A stretch of DNA of 64,000 nucleotides from Paracyclopina nana (lineage: Eukaryota > Arthropoda > Copepoda > Cyclopoida > Cyclopettidae): assembly GCA_019096065.1 (NCBI GenBank), contig JAGUCH010000005.1:7192001-7256000 (forward strand), in the 5' to 3' direction. Each line of letters opens with the position of its first letter. Positions within the stretch are counted from its first letter, which is position 1. Positions 51,805 through 62,764 of the stretch are shown one piece after another. The notes beneath the pieces were generated by a model, which did no database searches, was not told where the DNA came from, and saw only the letters and a list, made by a program, of their open reading frames with translations. A program made the translations under genes and the position numbers.

Positions 51805-52208
51805 CAGTCTGTCCGTTCAAAATTGGACGGTACGGGAATCTTAACTTTTGTCACATATTCAAGAAATACAGGACTTTTAAATTATTCAAGAAATAAAGGA
51901 CTTTTAAATGATGTTGTTGGAAAGATTGAGCCTTTTTTGTAAAAGTAGAAAACATCAATCAAAAGAGGAAAAAGCCGGGAAAATTCAATTCTCCCAAGAC
52001 AACCCAAATCTTGTCACGAAAAAACTGATACATCATTTATTTTTTGCTGTCACGCGGAATTCACAATAATACTTTTCATTTTGTCATAAAACAAAAAAGA
52101 TGTCCAAAGGTTCTAGCTTTCCATTGATGCCCATTAAGCCACAAAATTCATGAATTCATAACACAAACTTTTGATTCCTGCACCGTCCATTTTTGAACAA
52201 CCAGACGG
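51805..52208. mobile_element. intact TA-MITE, copy B (404 bp)
   Basis: CAGTCTGTCCGTTCAAAATTG at one end, TTTTTGAACAACCAGACGG at the other, TA on both flanks. It is the mirror partner of copy A, with a small duplication near 51870-51900. Confidence 0.8.
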
Positions 52209-52254
52209 TATTATGGGACATCCTAATGAGTAACAATTTAGAGGACTATCTTGA

Positions 52255-54590
52255 TAGAATTTTTTTCCTGGAGCTGGACACATGCGCGTTCAGAATTGGG
52301 AAAAAAGTTGCTAATACAAATTGTAGCCCTGACAAAATAAGAGTCATTATCAAAAAATTCAGCTCATTTTGTTAATTGGGAGCAGAGAAAAATGAAAGTC
52401 TGTCATTTGGAGGAAAGTCAAGAAATGGCGCCAATAATGATCATGCACAATGAGGAGAGGAATGCACTTGCCAAATTTTAGGTTGCCTGCTGAAAGTATA
52501 CACACAGGGCTCCCAAATAATTGTACTTGTTCCAATGAGGACAGCTACTTTTCAATTATGACCCCACTTGACCAATTTGAAAAATCTAGATGCAATATCT
52601 GGGCAGATTACTATGTACTCTGGAAGTTTCACGAAATCATCGAAAAAGTGCAGCACTATCTTGGCAGATTTTTCATCGATACCAAAAGTAGATGACGTCA
52701 TCAACTACGTTATTGGTTGATGATAAATCTGGCCAGATCATGTACTTTATTTCAACAAAAATCTAGCTTACTCATGCCGACCCAAAAAATGGCAAAGCTA
52801 GCTACTTTTCATCTACATTTCATGTACAAGTTAGTTTTAAAAGACTGTTTGACCAATCAGAAGCTGATGCCAACAGCCAATCATTGCACAGAGTTTACGC
52901 GGAATCTAACCGTCGGCCGCCATTCCGTCACTAGTCTCACTACGAGCTCGGCACTGCTGAAATCAACTCGGAGCCGGCCATTTTGGACTAAGGGAAACAC
53001 AAGCTCAGGGGCCTTGGACTTTTGCAAAAACTCAGGCTTGGCTTGGAGACTTGGCGCTGCCAAAATCGACTCGGGAGCCGGCCAATTTTGGATGGGAATG
53101 CAAGTTTGGATTCGAATAAGACAAGCTCAGGGGCCATGGACTTGGACAAACACTCAGGCTTGGAGACTACGAGCTTGGCGCTGCCGAAATCGACTCGGGA
53201 GCCGGCCAATTTTGGACGGGAATGCAAGTTTGGATCGAATAAGACAAGCTCAGGGGCCTTGGACTTTGGCAAAAACTCAGGCTTGGCTTGGAGACTACGA
53301 GCTCGGCGCTGCCGAAATCGACTCGGGAGCCGGCCAATTTTGGACAGGAATGCAAGTTTGGACTCGAATAAGACAAGCTCAGGGGCCTTGGACTTTGGCA
53401 AAAACTCAGGCTTGGCTTGGAGACTACGAGCTCGGCGCTGCCGAAATCGACTCGGGAGCCGGCCAATTTTGGATGGGAATGCAAGTTTGGATTCGAATAA
53501 GACAAGCTCAGGGGCCATGGACTTTGGCGAAAACTCAGGCTTGGAGACTACGAGCTTGGCGCTGCCGAAATCGACTCGACGATTATTTAAAGTGCAGAAT
53601 TGCAACTAACAATGACAAATACAATATTTTTATTGTAAAACATGTCCGTTTCAATTATATTGCCATATCGAGGTTGCTATGAGGCTGCGAGGTCAAAAAG
53701 GATCAGCATTTGAAGGTATCAAATTCTTAAAAAACTTCTCCATTAACTCGAGACGTAAAGCATTAAAAAAGGTTGAATCGATCACTTCAATTGTTGTTCG
53801 TTCTGATACGGTACAATACCGGTGTTTTTTTTGCAACATTTTATGTACAAATAATGTATTTAAAAAGTAGTAGAAATGTAGTAAAAACAGCTGACATCAA
53901 CATTTCTTTCTAACATTTCAGCGGCATTTTTATACCATAGGAGCCGATATTTTTTGAGATAATGGAGTAAATTAATGTCCATGTTTTCCGTGCGACAGCT
54001 GCAATTCTCACTCAAATTGGTCAAGTGGGGGACTGAGAGGGTTCATCAGAAACAATTCATTTAATGATTATTCATCAAACTTGGATGCAGAAATTTGTGG
54101 AATAAGCTATTTGCGAGGTTCTCTAATTATTACTAACCTATCAGGGATTTGTCACGGGGTCTAACTTTTGTTGATGGTGATAGGGATTCATTTTTCTCTA
54201 ACAATCACCAAAAATCCCAGGTTGAAATAAATTCAAAGATGGACTCAACCTACTATTTTGATCCATCATAAAGTGACCCAAGTCAACACATGCTCACTTG
54301 GCGGGTCTGTGGCTTCTATGGACTCCTACCCTTGGATCGACAATGGATCATCTGTGGATAGACTACGACAAACTGGCCTTGCATTGACAAAACATATCAT
54401 CCATGGATCAACTACCGCTATGGACAGTCCCCAGATTGACAAGACAGATCATCCTTGGATCGACTGTTATAACACATAGTCCTTGGATAGACCAGGACTG
54501 ACATGAATTTTGTTAGATAAGAAAAATGAACTGTACTTGGATCGACAAGACAAACGGTTCTTGGATCGACTATTAGAACATATAGTCCTT
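52255..54590. other. 2.3-kb block present only in the right arm of inverted repeat 2
   Basis: Includes a 42301-type repeat (52290-52560), a GC-richer tandem repeat (52965-53578), AT-rich DNA and CTTGGATMGAC units from ~54330. Longer frames over the tandem repeat exist in several phases, which is typical of repeat DNA. No gene is supported. Confidence 0.55.
52965..53578. repeat. ~124-129-bp tandem repeat, about 4.6 units
   Basis: TCGGGAGCCGGCCAATTTTG recurs at 53071, 53195, 53323 and 53452. Units are highly similar and GC-richer than the surroundings. Confidence 0.9.
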
Positions 54591-55112
54591 AGATCGACCA
54601 ACCTTGGATAGAAAAAAGATGGGTAGTACTTGCATCAAACAGGATGAATCAGCCTTGGTCCGTCTGGGAAAACATACTGTACTTGCATCTACAGGTCTTG
54701 CTACCTTCTGATCAGAGTTCTAGCTGATACAAAAAATCAGATCAAGAAATGTGAATAATTGCTTGAGCAAAATTGCGATTTTTAACAGGGCCCACATTTG
54801 GCCTTTGTTTCACCTTGTTACCAAGTCATATTAGTCAATCCAAAGACTATTCGTTTCATTGATCTAAGGACTGTTTGTCTTCAAAGTCGATCCAAGGATG
54901 ATCTGTCTAGTCAATCCAGGGACTATGAGTTCAGTCTGTCTATCCAAGGGCCATCAGTTGCAGTCTATCCAAGGAATGTATGTCCAAGTCGATCCAAGTA
55001 CAGCTGCCCGCTTCTACTTCTAGCTCAATACCGAGACTGAGTTTGAACCACTACCGATTGACACCATGCGGCCATTGCAATTTTGCATCGCACATTTTTA
55101 ATCAATGATATA

Positions 55113-55218
55113 TACCGATTGAGTCATGAGAAACGGTATGCGCTGGCTGCACTGTCGCACTAAATAAACCGGCCGAATTGGCCATAGCGCTTACCCGGTT
55201 TTGATGACTCAATCGGTA
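55113..55218. mobile_element. short TA-flanked MITE (~102 bp)
   Basis: Inverted ends CCGATTGAGTCAT / ATGACTCAATCGG, TA on both sides. Absent at the mirror position of the left arm (~47480), which shows it as an insertion. Confidence 0.7.
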
Positions 55219-55249
55219 ACTAAAACTGTAACATGCTGTTCTGGACTTC

Positions 55250-55560
55250 ATACAGGGCAGCTCAAAACTACAAGTTATGGCTGCTCAAGACAACAAAGTG
55301 AGGCTGTTCAAGACCGCAAATTGCTTATAATTTGGACTTTTCATGGCGCAAATTGTGGCTGCTCAAGACTACAAATTGACGCCACCCAAGACTATAAATT
55401 GAGGCCACTCAAGTCTACTAAGTGAGGCCGCTCAAGACAGTAATTTGAGGCTGTTCAAGATGTAAATTGCGGCTGCTCAAGACTACAAATTAAGGCCACT
55501 CCAGACTGATGATTTGAGGTTGTTCTAGACTGTCAATTGAGGCTGCTTAAGACTGCAAGG
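55250..55560. repeat. ~21-bp repeat, right arm
   Basis: Reverse of the 47155-47470 and 46425-46515 arrays joined without interruption. Confidence 0.7.
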
Positions 55561-55856
55561 GCTATTCAGACTAAAAAAGCAGCCCAATCTCAACTTCAAA
55601 AGAAGATGAGAAGATTCCCCTGGTCAAATTTTTTTCCCAATATTTTTGTTTTCATTTCGTTTTTCCCTATTGTGTGCTAGCCTTGGACCAAAAATAAACT
55701 GAGAACTATTTTGAAATTGAAACCTTATCAGGGATTTTTGGTTGCCAGTAGAGAAAAATAATTAACAATTATGATGGTACAAAATTAGTACAGACTTTTG
55801 CTCAAAACCGTAGGCCCGCCCCCCGCTGTCCATTTATGGACGCCTTTACCTAGTTT

Positions 55857-56150
55857 GATTCCGCTAAATGTGGAGGGTGGGCCTTCGGCCCACTCCACAA
55901 TAACTATGTAATGGCAAACCTTTGGCATACCATTGAAGCATCATGTTAATTGGCAGGCCTACGGCCTGCCATAAAGTGTTCAATTAAGTAGCAGATAATT
56001 TGATTCCGCTAAATGTGGAGGGTGGGCCTTCAGCCCACTCCACAATTACTATGTAATGGCAAACCTATGGCATACCATTGAAGCTTCATGTTAATTGGCA
56101 AGCCTATGGCCTGCCCTTAAGTGTTCAATTAAGTAAGTAGCAGATAAAAT
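55857..56150. repeat. hairpin-containing tandem units, reversed
   Basis: Two to three units matching 49968-50460 in reverse. They lie directly outside inverted repeat 2 and directly before a SINE. Confidence 0.7.
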
Positions 56151-56159
56151 TGATGATTA

Positions 56160-56374
56160 TGTATGTGTCTCAGGTGGCTCACTGGTAGAGTGTCCGGCTG
56201 CAGAACAGACTGTACCTGGTTCAAATCCCGCTAGGGTCAGAGAAATTTTTCCATTTTTCTGGATCACAATTTACTTCCTGGTCGATATCCTGGTACAGTT
56301 TCCTGTCTGGAAATTGGATCCTGACGTAGGTCACAGCGAAATGTGGGGGGCGGGCCTTCGGCCCGCCCCCCAAA
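56160..56374 (+). mobile_element. tRNA-derived SINE-like copy
   Basis: GTGTCTCAGGTGGCTCACTGG, B box GGTTCAAATCCC, shared body, and the perfect GC hairpin GGGGGGCGGGCC / GGCCCGCCCCCC followed by AAAAA. Confidence 0.78.
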
Positions 56375-56524
56375 AACACCTCAAGGAAAGGAGAAAAATT
56401 GTCTCATGACAAGCGCCAGCTGATACTAAAAAAATCAGATCGATTTTAAGCCAACTTGAAAGTAAACAAATCTAATTTTGGCTATTAAGTGCTCCACATT
56501 TTAGTCCTTTTGAGCAAAATCAAT

Positions 56525-59500
56525 AGTTAAAGAGCGTGTCACTCAATTTCGATTTGGCGCACGGACTTTCTCCACATATACATAAGGCGGTCTTTCTCGC
56601 AGCGCGCGCGTGCTTTTGGAGCCGTTCGTGTCAACCTCATGAATCAGTCAATTCTTTTTGTTAAAACATGGCGAAAACAATACACATAATTGGAATCGGG
56701 TCAGCGCGCCCTTTAATTTGAGCCCAAAAAAGTCGTCAAAATGCGGCGTATAAGAAAGTTGCCAGTATCTCAGTTGTCTTTGGGCCTACAGCAAAACTAA
56801 AGACAGTTTTGGAAATCCCAGCCCGAGCTCTACAAATGTTATTTTTGGACTTTTTCAAAAAATTCCATTATATTGCTTCAAAATCGCCATTTTCGTGTTT
56901 ATTAGTGAGCAGCTCCATTAATTGAGGTCAAATTGTTGAATTAGCCATAGCTCATTGCAGGAAACATTAATAAAATGTAATATTGGCGCCATTGCAACCG
57001 CCTCAACATGCCATTTAATTTGAGCCCAAACAGTTTGTCAAAATGTAGCATATAAGAAAGTTGCCTGTATCTCAGTTGGCATTTGGCTTTAAGCAAAACC
57101 AAAGTTTTGGAAATCCCAGCCCGAGCTCTACAAATGTTATTTTATCAACTTTTTCCAAAAATTCCATTCTAGTGCCTCAAAATTGCCATTTTCGTGTTTA
57201 TAAGGGGAATACCAGTTTCCCGTGTCTCAGCAGTCTATTAAATAAAAATGCTAGCTCCAGTGCTGAGCCCTGAGCAGCCTGAGGTAAAAAATTCGGTCAT
57301 ATCCTGAAACTGCACATAAAACAGAGCCACTTTGTGCTTCATAGCCAACTCAGCATTCTGACTCTAGGCAGGAGAAAAAGCCAGTGCAAACTTGGACTGG
57401 GCTCAAATTGTAACACCAATATCCCAGCGCTGAGTTGTCCGATTTGAAATCAATTTACTGTTTTGGAAATGGTATGACATTGTCTATCATTCATTACTTC
57501 AAAGCCATTTTGCTTGCACAGTGATTAGCTTCCTCTGTCTCAGCAGTCTATTTAGTAAACATGCTAGATCCAGTGCTGAGCCCTTAGCAGCCTGAGGTTA
57601 AAAATCTGGTCATATCCTGAAACTCCATATAAAACTGAGCCACTTTGTGCTTCATAGCCAACTCAGCATTCTGACTCTAGGCAGGAGAAAAACCAGTGCA
57701 AACTAGGACTGGGCTCAAATTGTTACACCAATATCCCAGTGCTGAGTTGTCCGATTTGAAAACAATTTACTGTTTTGGAAATGGTATGACATTGTCTATC
57801 ATTCATTACTTCGAAGCCATATTGCTAGCTCAGTGATAAGCTTCACTTGTCTCAGCAGTCTATTAAGTAAATATGCTTGCTCCAGCACTGAGCCCAGATC
57901 AGCCTGAGGTAAAAAATTCGGTCATATCCTGAAACTGCACATAAAACAGAGCCACTTTGTGCTTCATAGCCAACTCAGCATTTTGACTCTAGGCAGGAAA
58001 AAACCCAGAGAAAACTTGGACTGGACTCAAATTGTAACACCAATATCTTAGCGCTGAGTTGTCCGACTTGAAAACAATTTACTGTTTTGGGAAGGGCATG
58101 AGATTAGCTAACTTTCATTGCTTCATAGCCATTTTACTAGCTCACTGATTAGTTTCCTCTGTCTCAGCAGTCTATTTAGTAAACATACTTGCTCCGGTGC
58201 TAAGTCCTGAGAAGCCTGAGGCAAAAGTCCTCAAGGGCAATAGTCCTCAAGGGCAATAGTCCCCAAGGGCAAACGGCCAAGGGCAAAAGTCCTGAGACCA
58301 TTATTGTTAGACTATTATTGTCTATAAATAGTCGATACTTGCTAAAATGTTCTACTTAGATCAGTTGAGTCAGGCAAAGTGGCAATAGACTGCTGTGAGA
58401 AGGATGGCAAATAACCAAGATATGATTTTTTACCTCAGACTGCTCAGAGCTCAGCACTGGGCTTTCTTGTTTACTTAAATGGCTGCTGAGACATAGAAAA
58501 CCAATTGCTGAGCTAGCAAAATTGCATTGAAGCAAAGAAAATTAGCTGAGTTGGCTCTGAAGCTCAAAGTGGCTCAATTTTTTACCTCAGGCGGCTCAGG
58601 GCTCAGCACTGGAGCAAGTATGTTTCCTTTATAGACTTTATAGACAGGGGAAACTAATTGCTGAGCTAGCAATATGGCTTTGAAGTAATGAAAGTAAGAC
58701 AATGTCATGCCATTTCTAAAAAAGTAAATTGTTTTCAAATCAGACCGCTCAGCGCTGAGATATTTGTGTTACAATTTGAGCCAAGTGCAAGTTTGGGCAT
58801 GCTTTTTCTCATACCTAGAGACAGAATGCTGAGTTGTCTATGAAGCACAAAGTGGCTCAGTTTTATAAATAATTTTAGGATATGACCACATTTTTTACTG
58901 CAGGCTCAGTGCTGGAGCAAGCATATTTACTTAATAGACTGCTGAGACAAGGGAAGCTTCGAAGTAATGAATGATAGACAATGTCATACCATTTCCAAAA
59001 CAGTAAATTGTTTTCAAATGGGACAACTCAGCGCTGGGATATTGGTGTTACAATTTGAGCCCAGTACAAGTTTGCACTGGTTTTTTCTCCTGCCTAGAGT
59101 CAGAATGCTGAGTTGGCTATGGAGCTTAAAGTGTCATGCCATTTCCAAAACAGTAAATTGTTTTCAAATTGGACAACTCAGCGCTGAGATATTGGTGTTA
59201 CAATTTGAGCCCAGTCCAAGCTTGCACTCGTTTTTCTCCTGCCTAGAGTCAGAATGCTGAGTTGGCTATGAAGCACAAAGTGTCATGCCATTTCCAAAAC
59301 AGTAAATTGTTTTCAAATGGGACAACTCAGCGCTGAGATATTGGTGTTACAATTTGAGCCCAGTCCAAGTTTGCACTGGTTTTTTCTCCTGCCTAGAGTC
59401 AGAATGCTGAGTTGGCTATGAAGCACAAAGTGGCTCAGTTTTATGTGTAGTTTTAGGATATGACCAGACGTTTTACCTGAGGCTGCTCAGGACTCAGCAC

Positions 59501-59915
59501 TGGAGCAAGTATGTTTACTAAATAAACTGCTGAGACAGGGGAAACTGGTATTCCCCTAATAAACACGAAAATGGCGATTTTGTGGCACTAGAATGGCATT
59601 TTCGGAAAAAGTTTATAAAATAACATTTGTGGAGCTCGGGCTGGGATTTCCAAAACTGTCTTTTGTTTTGCTCTAGGCCTCAGGACAACGGAGAAAATGG
59701 CAACTTTCTTATACGCCGTATTTTGACGACTTTTCTGGGCTCAAATAAAAGGGCGCGCAGACCCGATTCCAAATATGTGCTTACATCGCGGAAAAGTTGC
59801 GTAACGGCAAAGTTACGGCGGTTTTACTGGGTATGTTTTTCGGGAAGCCTCCTTATGTATACGTGGAGAAACTCCGTGCGCCAAATCGAAATTGGGTGAC
59901 ACGCTCTTTCATCTT
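56525..59915. repeat. inverted repeat 3
   Basis: AAGAGCGTGTCACTCAATTTC at 56530 is answered by the reverse at ~59890. GGAAATCCCAGCCCGAGCTC at 56811 and 57110 is answered at 59632. The inside consists of ~308-bp units forward (57227-58230) and in reverse (58430-59560). The short frames in it are not convincing genes. Confidence 0.75.
57227..58230. repeat. ~308-bp tandem repeat, about 3.3 units
   Basis: TCTCAGCAGTCTATT recurs at about 57226, 57539, 57850 and 58162. The reverse array at 58430-59560 has shorter, rearranged units. Confidence 0.8.
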
Positions 59916-61289
59916 TTTTCAAAGAAACATGATAAAAGATAATTTGTTTTGAAATATGCTGAAAACCATGAGACAAAATAGCAAAAATTGCCATTAAAAA
60001 CGCTGCTCGGACCCAAGCTGAACTCGTAGAGTGGCAGTCAGCAACAGATTCACTTTTTCTTATGACAATTTTTTCCATACCTTACGGCATTCTTTATACA
60101 TGAACAGGGCTTTAGGCATGGTTCACCTGCATATTATGGCTGATATTTTGTCAAAATATCGGAGCGAAATGCTGAGAAACTGAGAATTTAGATGCTGTTG
60201 TAGGATGGATTTTGGTACCAAAAGACCGAATCCGAAGAAAAAATCTAAAAAATGTTTTTGGAAGTACCTGATATTTGCAAATATCAGCATAATATCGCTC
60301 GATATTTTGATCATAATATTGCAAATGATCCAGGCCTTAATATGATACTAGAAACATCTGGGTTCCAATGGAATAATGGTGGCTCATAGGTAGAGCATCG
60401 AACTTGCAATTAGAGGTATTGGGTTCAAATCCCATACATGACGAAAATATTTTTTCTCATTTTTGGCCCATCCTCCAACAACAATTACTAACTTTTTCTT
60501 TTCTTGGCACTGCTCAGAGTTGTTATCGGTGGCAAAACATTTGGTAAAAATAGCTATTTATCTCGAGCTGGGGCACTTAAAGTGATGTGCGAAGATATTA
60601 AAATGGAAAAACACGAGTGCATTGTGGTTTTTTTTGCCGATTTCACGCGCACGGAAAAAAGTCGCGAAATCAACGTAGCACCTTTTCTTATTGGCTGTAA
60701 GCTAAAAATATTCCATCCTGGCACCCGGGAGAGCAAGTAAGAGCAGCCAATTCTGGTGGATTATCAATTTATGCTATAAGCTTGACTTCCCTGACTTGGT
60801 CACTCAATTGGAGTGGTTTGGAATCAAAAGTTATGGAAGATTCAATTTTTGCTCAAATTGTGCAAAGTTGCTGTTCTACTGAATTCGCCAAAATCAACTT
60901 TTGCCCAAAAATTACGAGTTCTTCACCAAATTTGAACCTTTATCTGTCAATAAACATTAATTTGTGCTCTTTAGATAGCCTAGAAGTCATACAAATTAGA
61001 AGCTGAAAATGGGTGCTAAAATCGGAAATCTGCCATTTGACGTAATTTCTCGTGCGCGTAAATTCGCCTTTTTGATCCACAGTGGAGTGCTACTTTATAC
61101 GCACAAACGAAGTGAGTGCGTGAAAGAAACGAGTCCTGTAAAAGCATTTAATTTATATGATGTTTCCATAGCTCAGTGGTTAGAATATGGGAATGCTAAT
61201 CCAACTTTCTGGGCCGCGACTGCATAGGCAGGGATCAAATGCAAGCAAAACTTAGATTTATTTTCACAATAAATATAGATTACGCCGTG
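59916..61289. other. intergenic DNA with two tRNA-like heads
   Basis: 60373-60443 has TGGCTCATAGGTAGAGC and GGGTTCAAATCCCA. 61166-61236 has TTTCCATAGCTCAGTGGTTAG, as at 33728. Neither folds into a complete cloverleaf. TGATATTTGCAAATATCA at ~60269 is a short perfect palindrome. No coding frame is convincing. Confidence 0.45.
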
Positions 61290-61915
61290 TGAACCTGTGT
61301 GTGGTGTGTTCGCCATGTTCGGGGTGTTCACCGTGTTCGGTGTGTTCGCCCGTGTTCGGTGTGTTCGGCCGTGTTTGGTGTGTTCGCCCGTGTTCGGTGT
61401 GTTCCCCGTGTTCGCCGCGTTCGCCGTGTTCGCCGTGTTCGCCGTGTTCGCTGTGTTCACCGTGTTCGCTGTGTACGCTGTGTTCGCTGTGTTCAGCCGT
61501 GTTCGGTGTGTTCGCCGTGTTCGCTGTGTTCGCCGTGTTCGCCGTGTTCGCCGTGTTCGCCGTGTTCGCCGTGTTTGCTTGTTCGCCGAGTTCGCTGTGT
61601 ACGCCGTGTTCGGTGTGTTCGCCCGTGTTCGGTCTGTTCGGCCGTGTTCGGTGAGTTCGCCGTGTTCGCTGTGTTCGCCGTGTTCGCTGTGTTGGCCCTT
61701 GTTCGCTGTGTTCGCCGTGTTTGCTTGTTCGCCGAGTTCGCTGTGTACGCCGTGTTCGGTGAGTTCGCCGTGTTCGATGTGTACGCCGTGTTCGCTGTGT
61801 TCAGCCGTGTTCGGTGTGTTCGCCCGTGTTCGGTGTGTTCGCCCGTGTTCGCTGTGTTCGCCGTGTTCGCCGTGTTCGCCCTGTTCGCTGTGTTCGCTGT
61901 GTTCTTATTTAGCAC
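61290..61915. repeat. 9-bp minisatellite, third type (GTGTTCGCY)
   Basis: About 65 units of GTGTTCGCC, GTGTTCGCT and GTGTTCGGT with occasional indels. Much more GC-rich than the other 9-bp arrays. Confidence 0.92.
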
Positions 61916-61939
61916 TAGGTCATGTCAAAACAAGATGAA

Positions 61940-62600
61940 AAAAAAGCAATTTTGCTCTTGCAATTATTCACGTTACGCGAGTTTCGCTCCCAGGTTAAAA
62001 AAAATGTCCCAAAAATGTGCTAGTTTCGGTTTCACGTTACGCGAGTTTCGCTCCTAGCTCAAAAAATTGAAAAAAAATATGCTAGTTTCAGTTCTTATTT
62101 TTCACTAGGAGACCAGTTTTGTCAAAACTAGATGAAAAAAGGCCAAAGTGTGGCCTTTGACAAAAAAATGCAATTTTGCTCTTGCAATTATTCACGTTAC
62201 GCGAGTTTCGCTCCTAGCTCAAAAAGTTGCAAAAAAAAATATGCTAGTTTCAGTTCTTATTTTGCACTAGGAGACCAGACTTGTCAAAACTAGATGAAAA
62301 AAGGCCAAAGTTTGGCCTTTGTCAAAAAAATGCAATTTTGCTCTTGCAATTATTCACGTTACGCAAGTTTCGCTCCTAGCTCAAAAAGTTGCAAAAAAAG
62401 GGCGTTCTCATATTGGACTTTAGCTTACCAAAACCTGATTTTGGTTAACCAAAAACTGGTTTTAGTAAAGCGCTATGTAGTGGCTACCTACCGAAATTAT
62501 TCACGTTACGCGAGTTTCGCTCCTAGCTCAAAAAGTTGCAAAAAAAATATGCTAGTTTCAGTTCTTATTTTGCACTAGGAGACCAGTCTTGTCAAAACTA
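61940..62600. repeat. ~160-bp tandem repeat, about 4 units
   Basis: TTCACGTTACGCGAGTTTCG recurs at about 61967, 62031, 62191, 62353 (with A for G) and 62500. Each unit also holds GGCCAAAGTNTGGCCTTTG. 62401-62490 is an extra block. Confidence 0.85.
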
Positions 62601-62764
62601 GATAGCAAACTCATAGCAAACGTGGGGCCTGTTCACCTGCTTATTATGGCCGTTATTTTGGCCAGGACTGCATACCCAACCTTCAAATACTCCCAAAACA
62701 AGATCATACAAGAATACATAATTAGTGAACAAAGCATTATTCATAAAGATTTGATGCATATAAA

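Larger units (their letters stand above)
46141..55853. repeat. giant inverted repeat 2
   Basis: 46141-49640 is mirrored by 50590-55853. Both outer ends are the CTAG module facing outward. The arms share, in order, the 21-bp repeats, CTTGGATMGAC repeats, a TA-MITE, the 15-bp array and the 42301-type repeat. Interruptions: ~650 bp with a solo LTR in the left arm, and ~2.3 kb (52255-54590) plus a small MITE in the right arm. The arms are clearly more diverged than those of inverted repeat 1. No protein gene is seen in the whole span. Confidence 0.8.

Noticed and set aside
60504-60740. 78-codon frame MALLRVVIGGKTFGKN
   Set aside because: No family recognised, no start or splice context, overlapping frame on the other strand.
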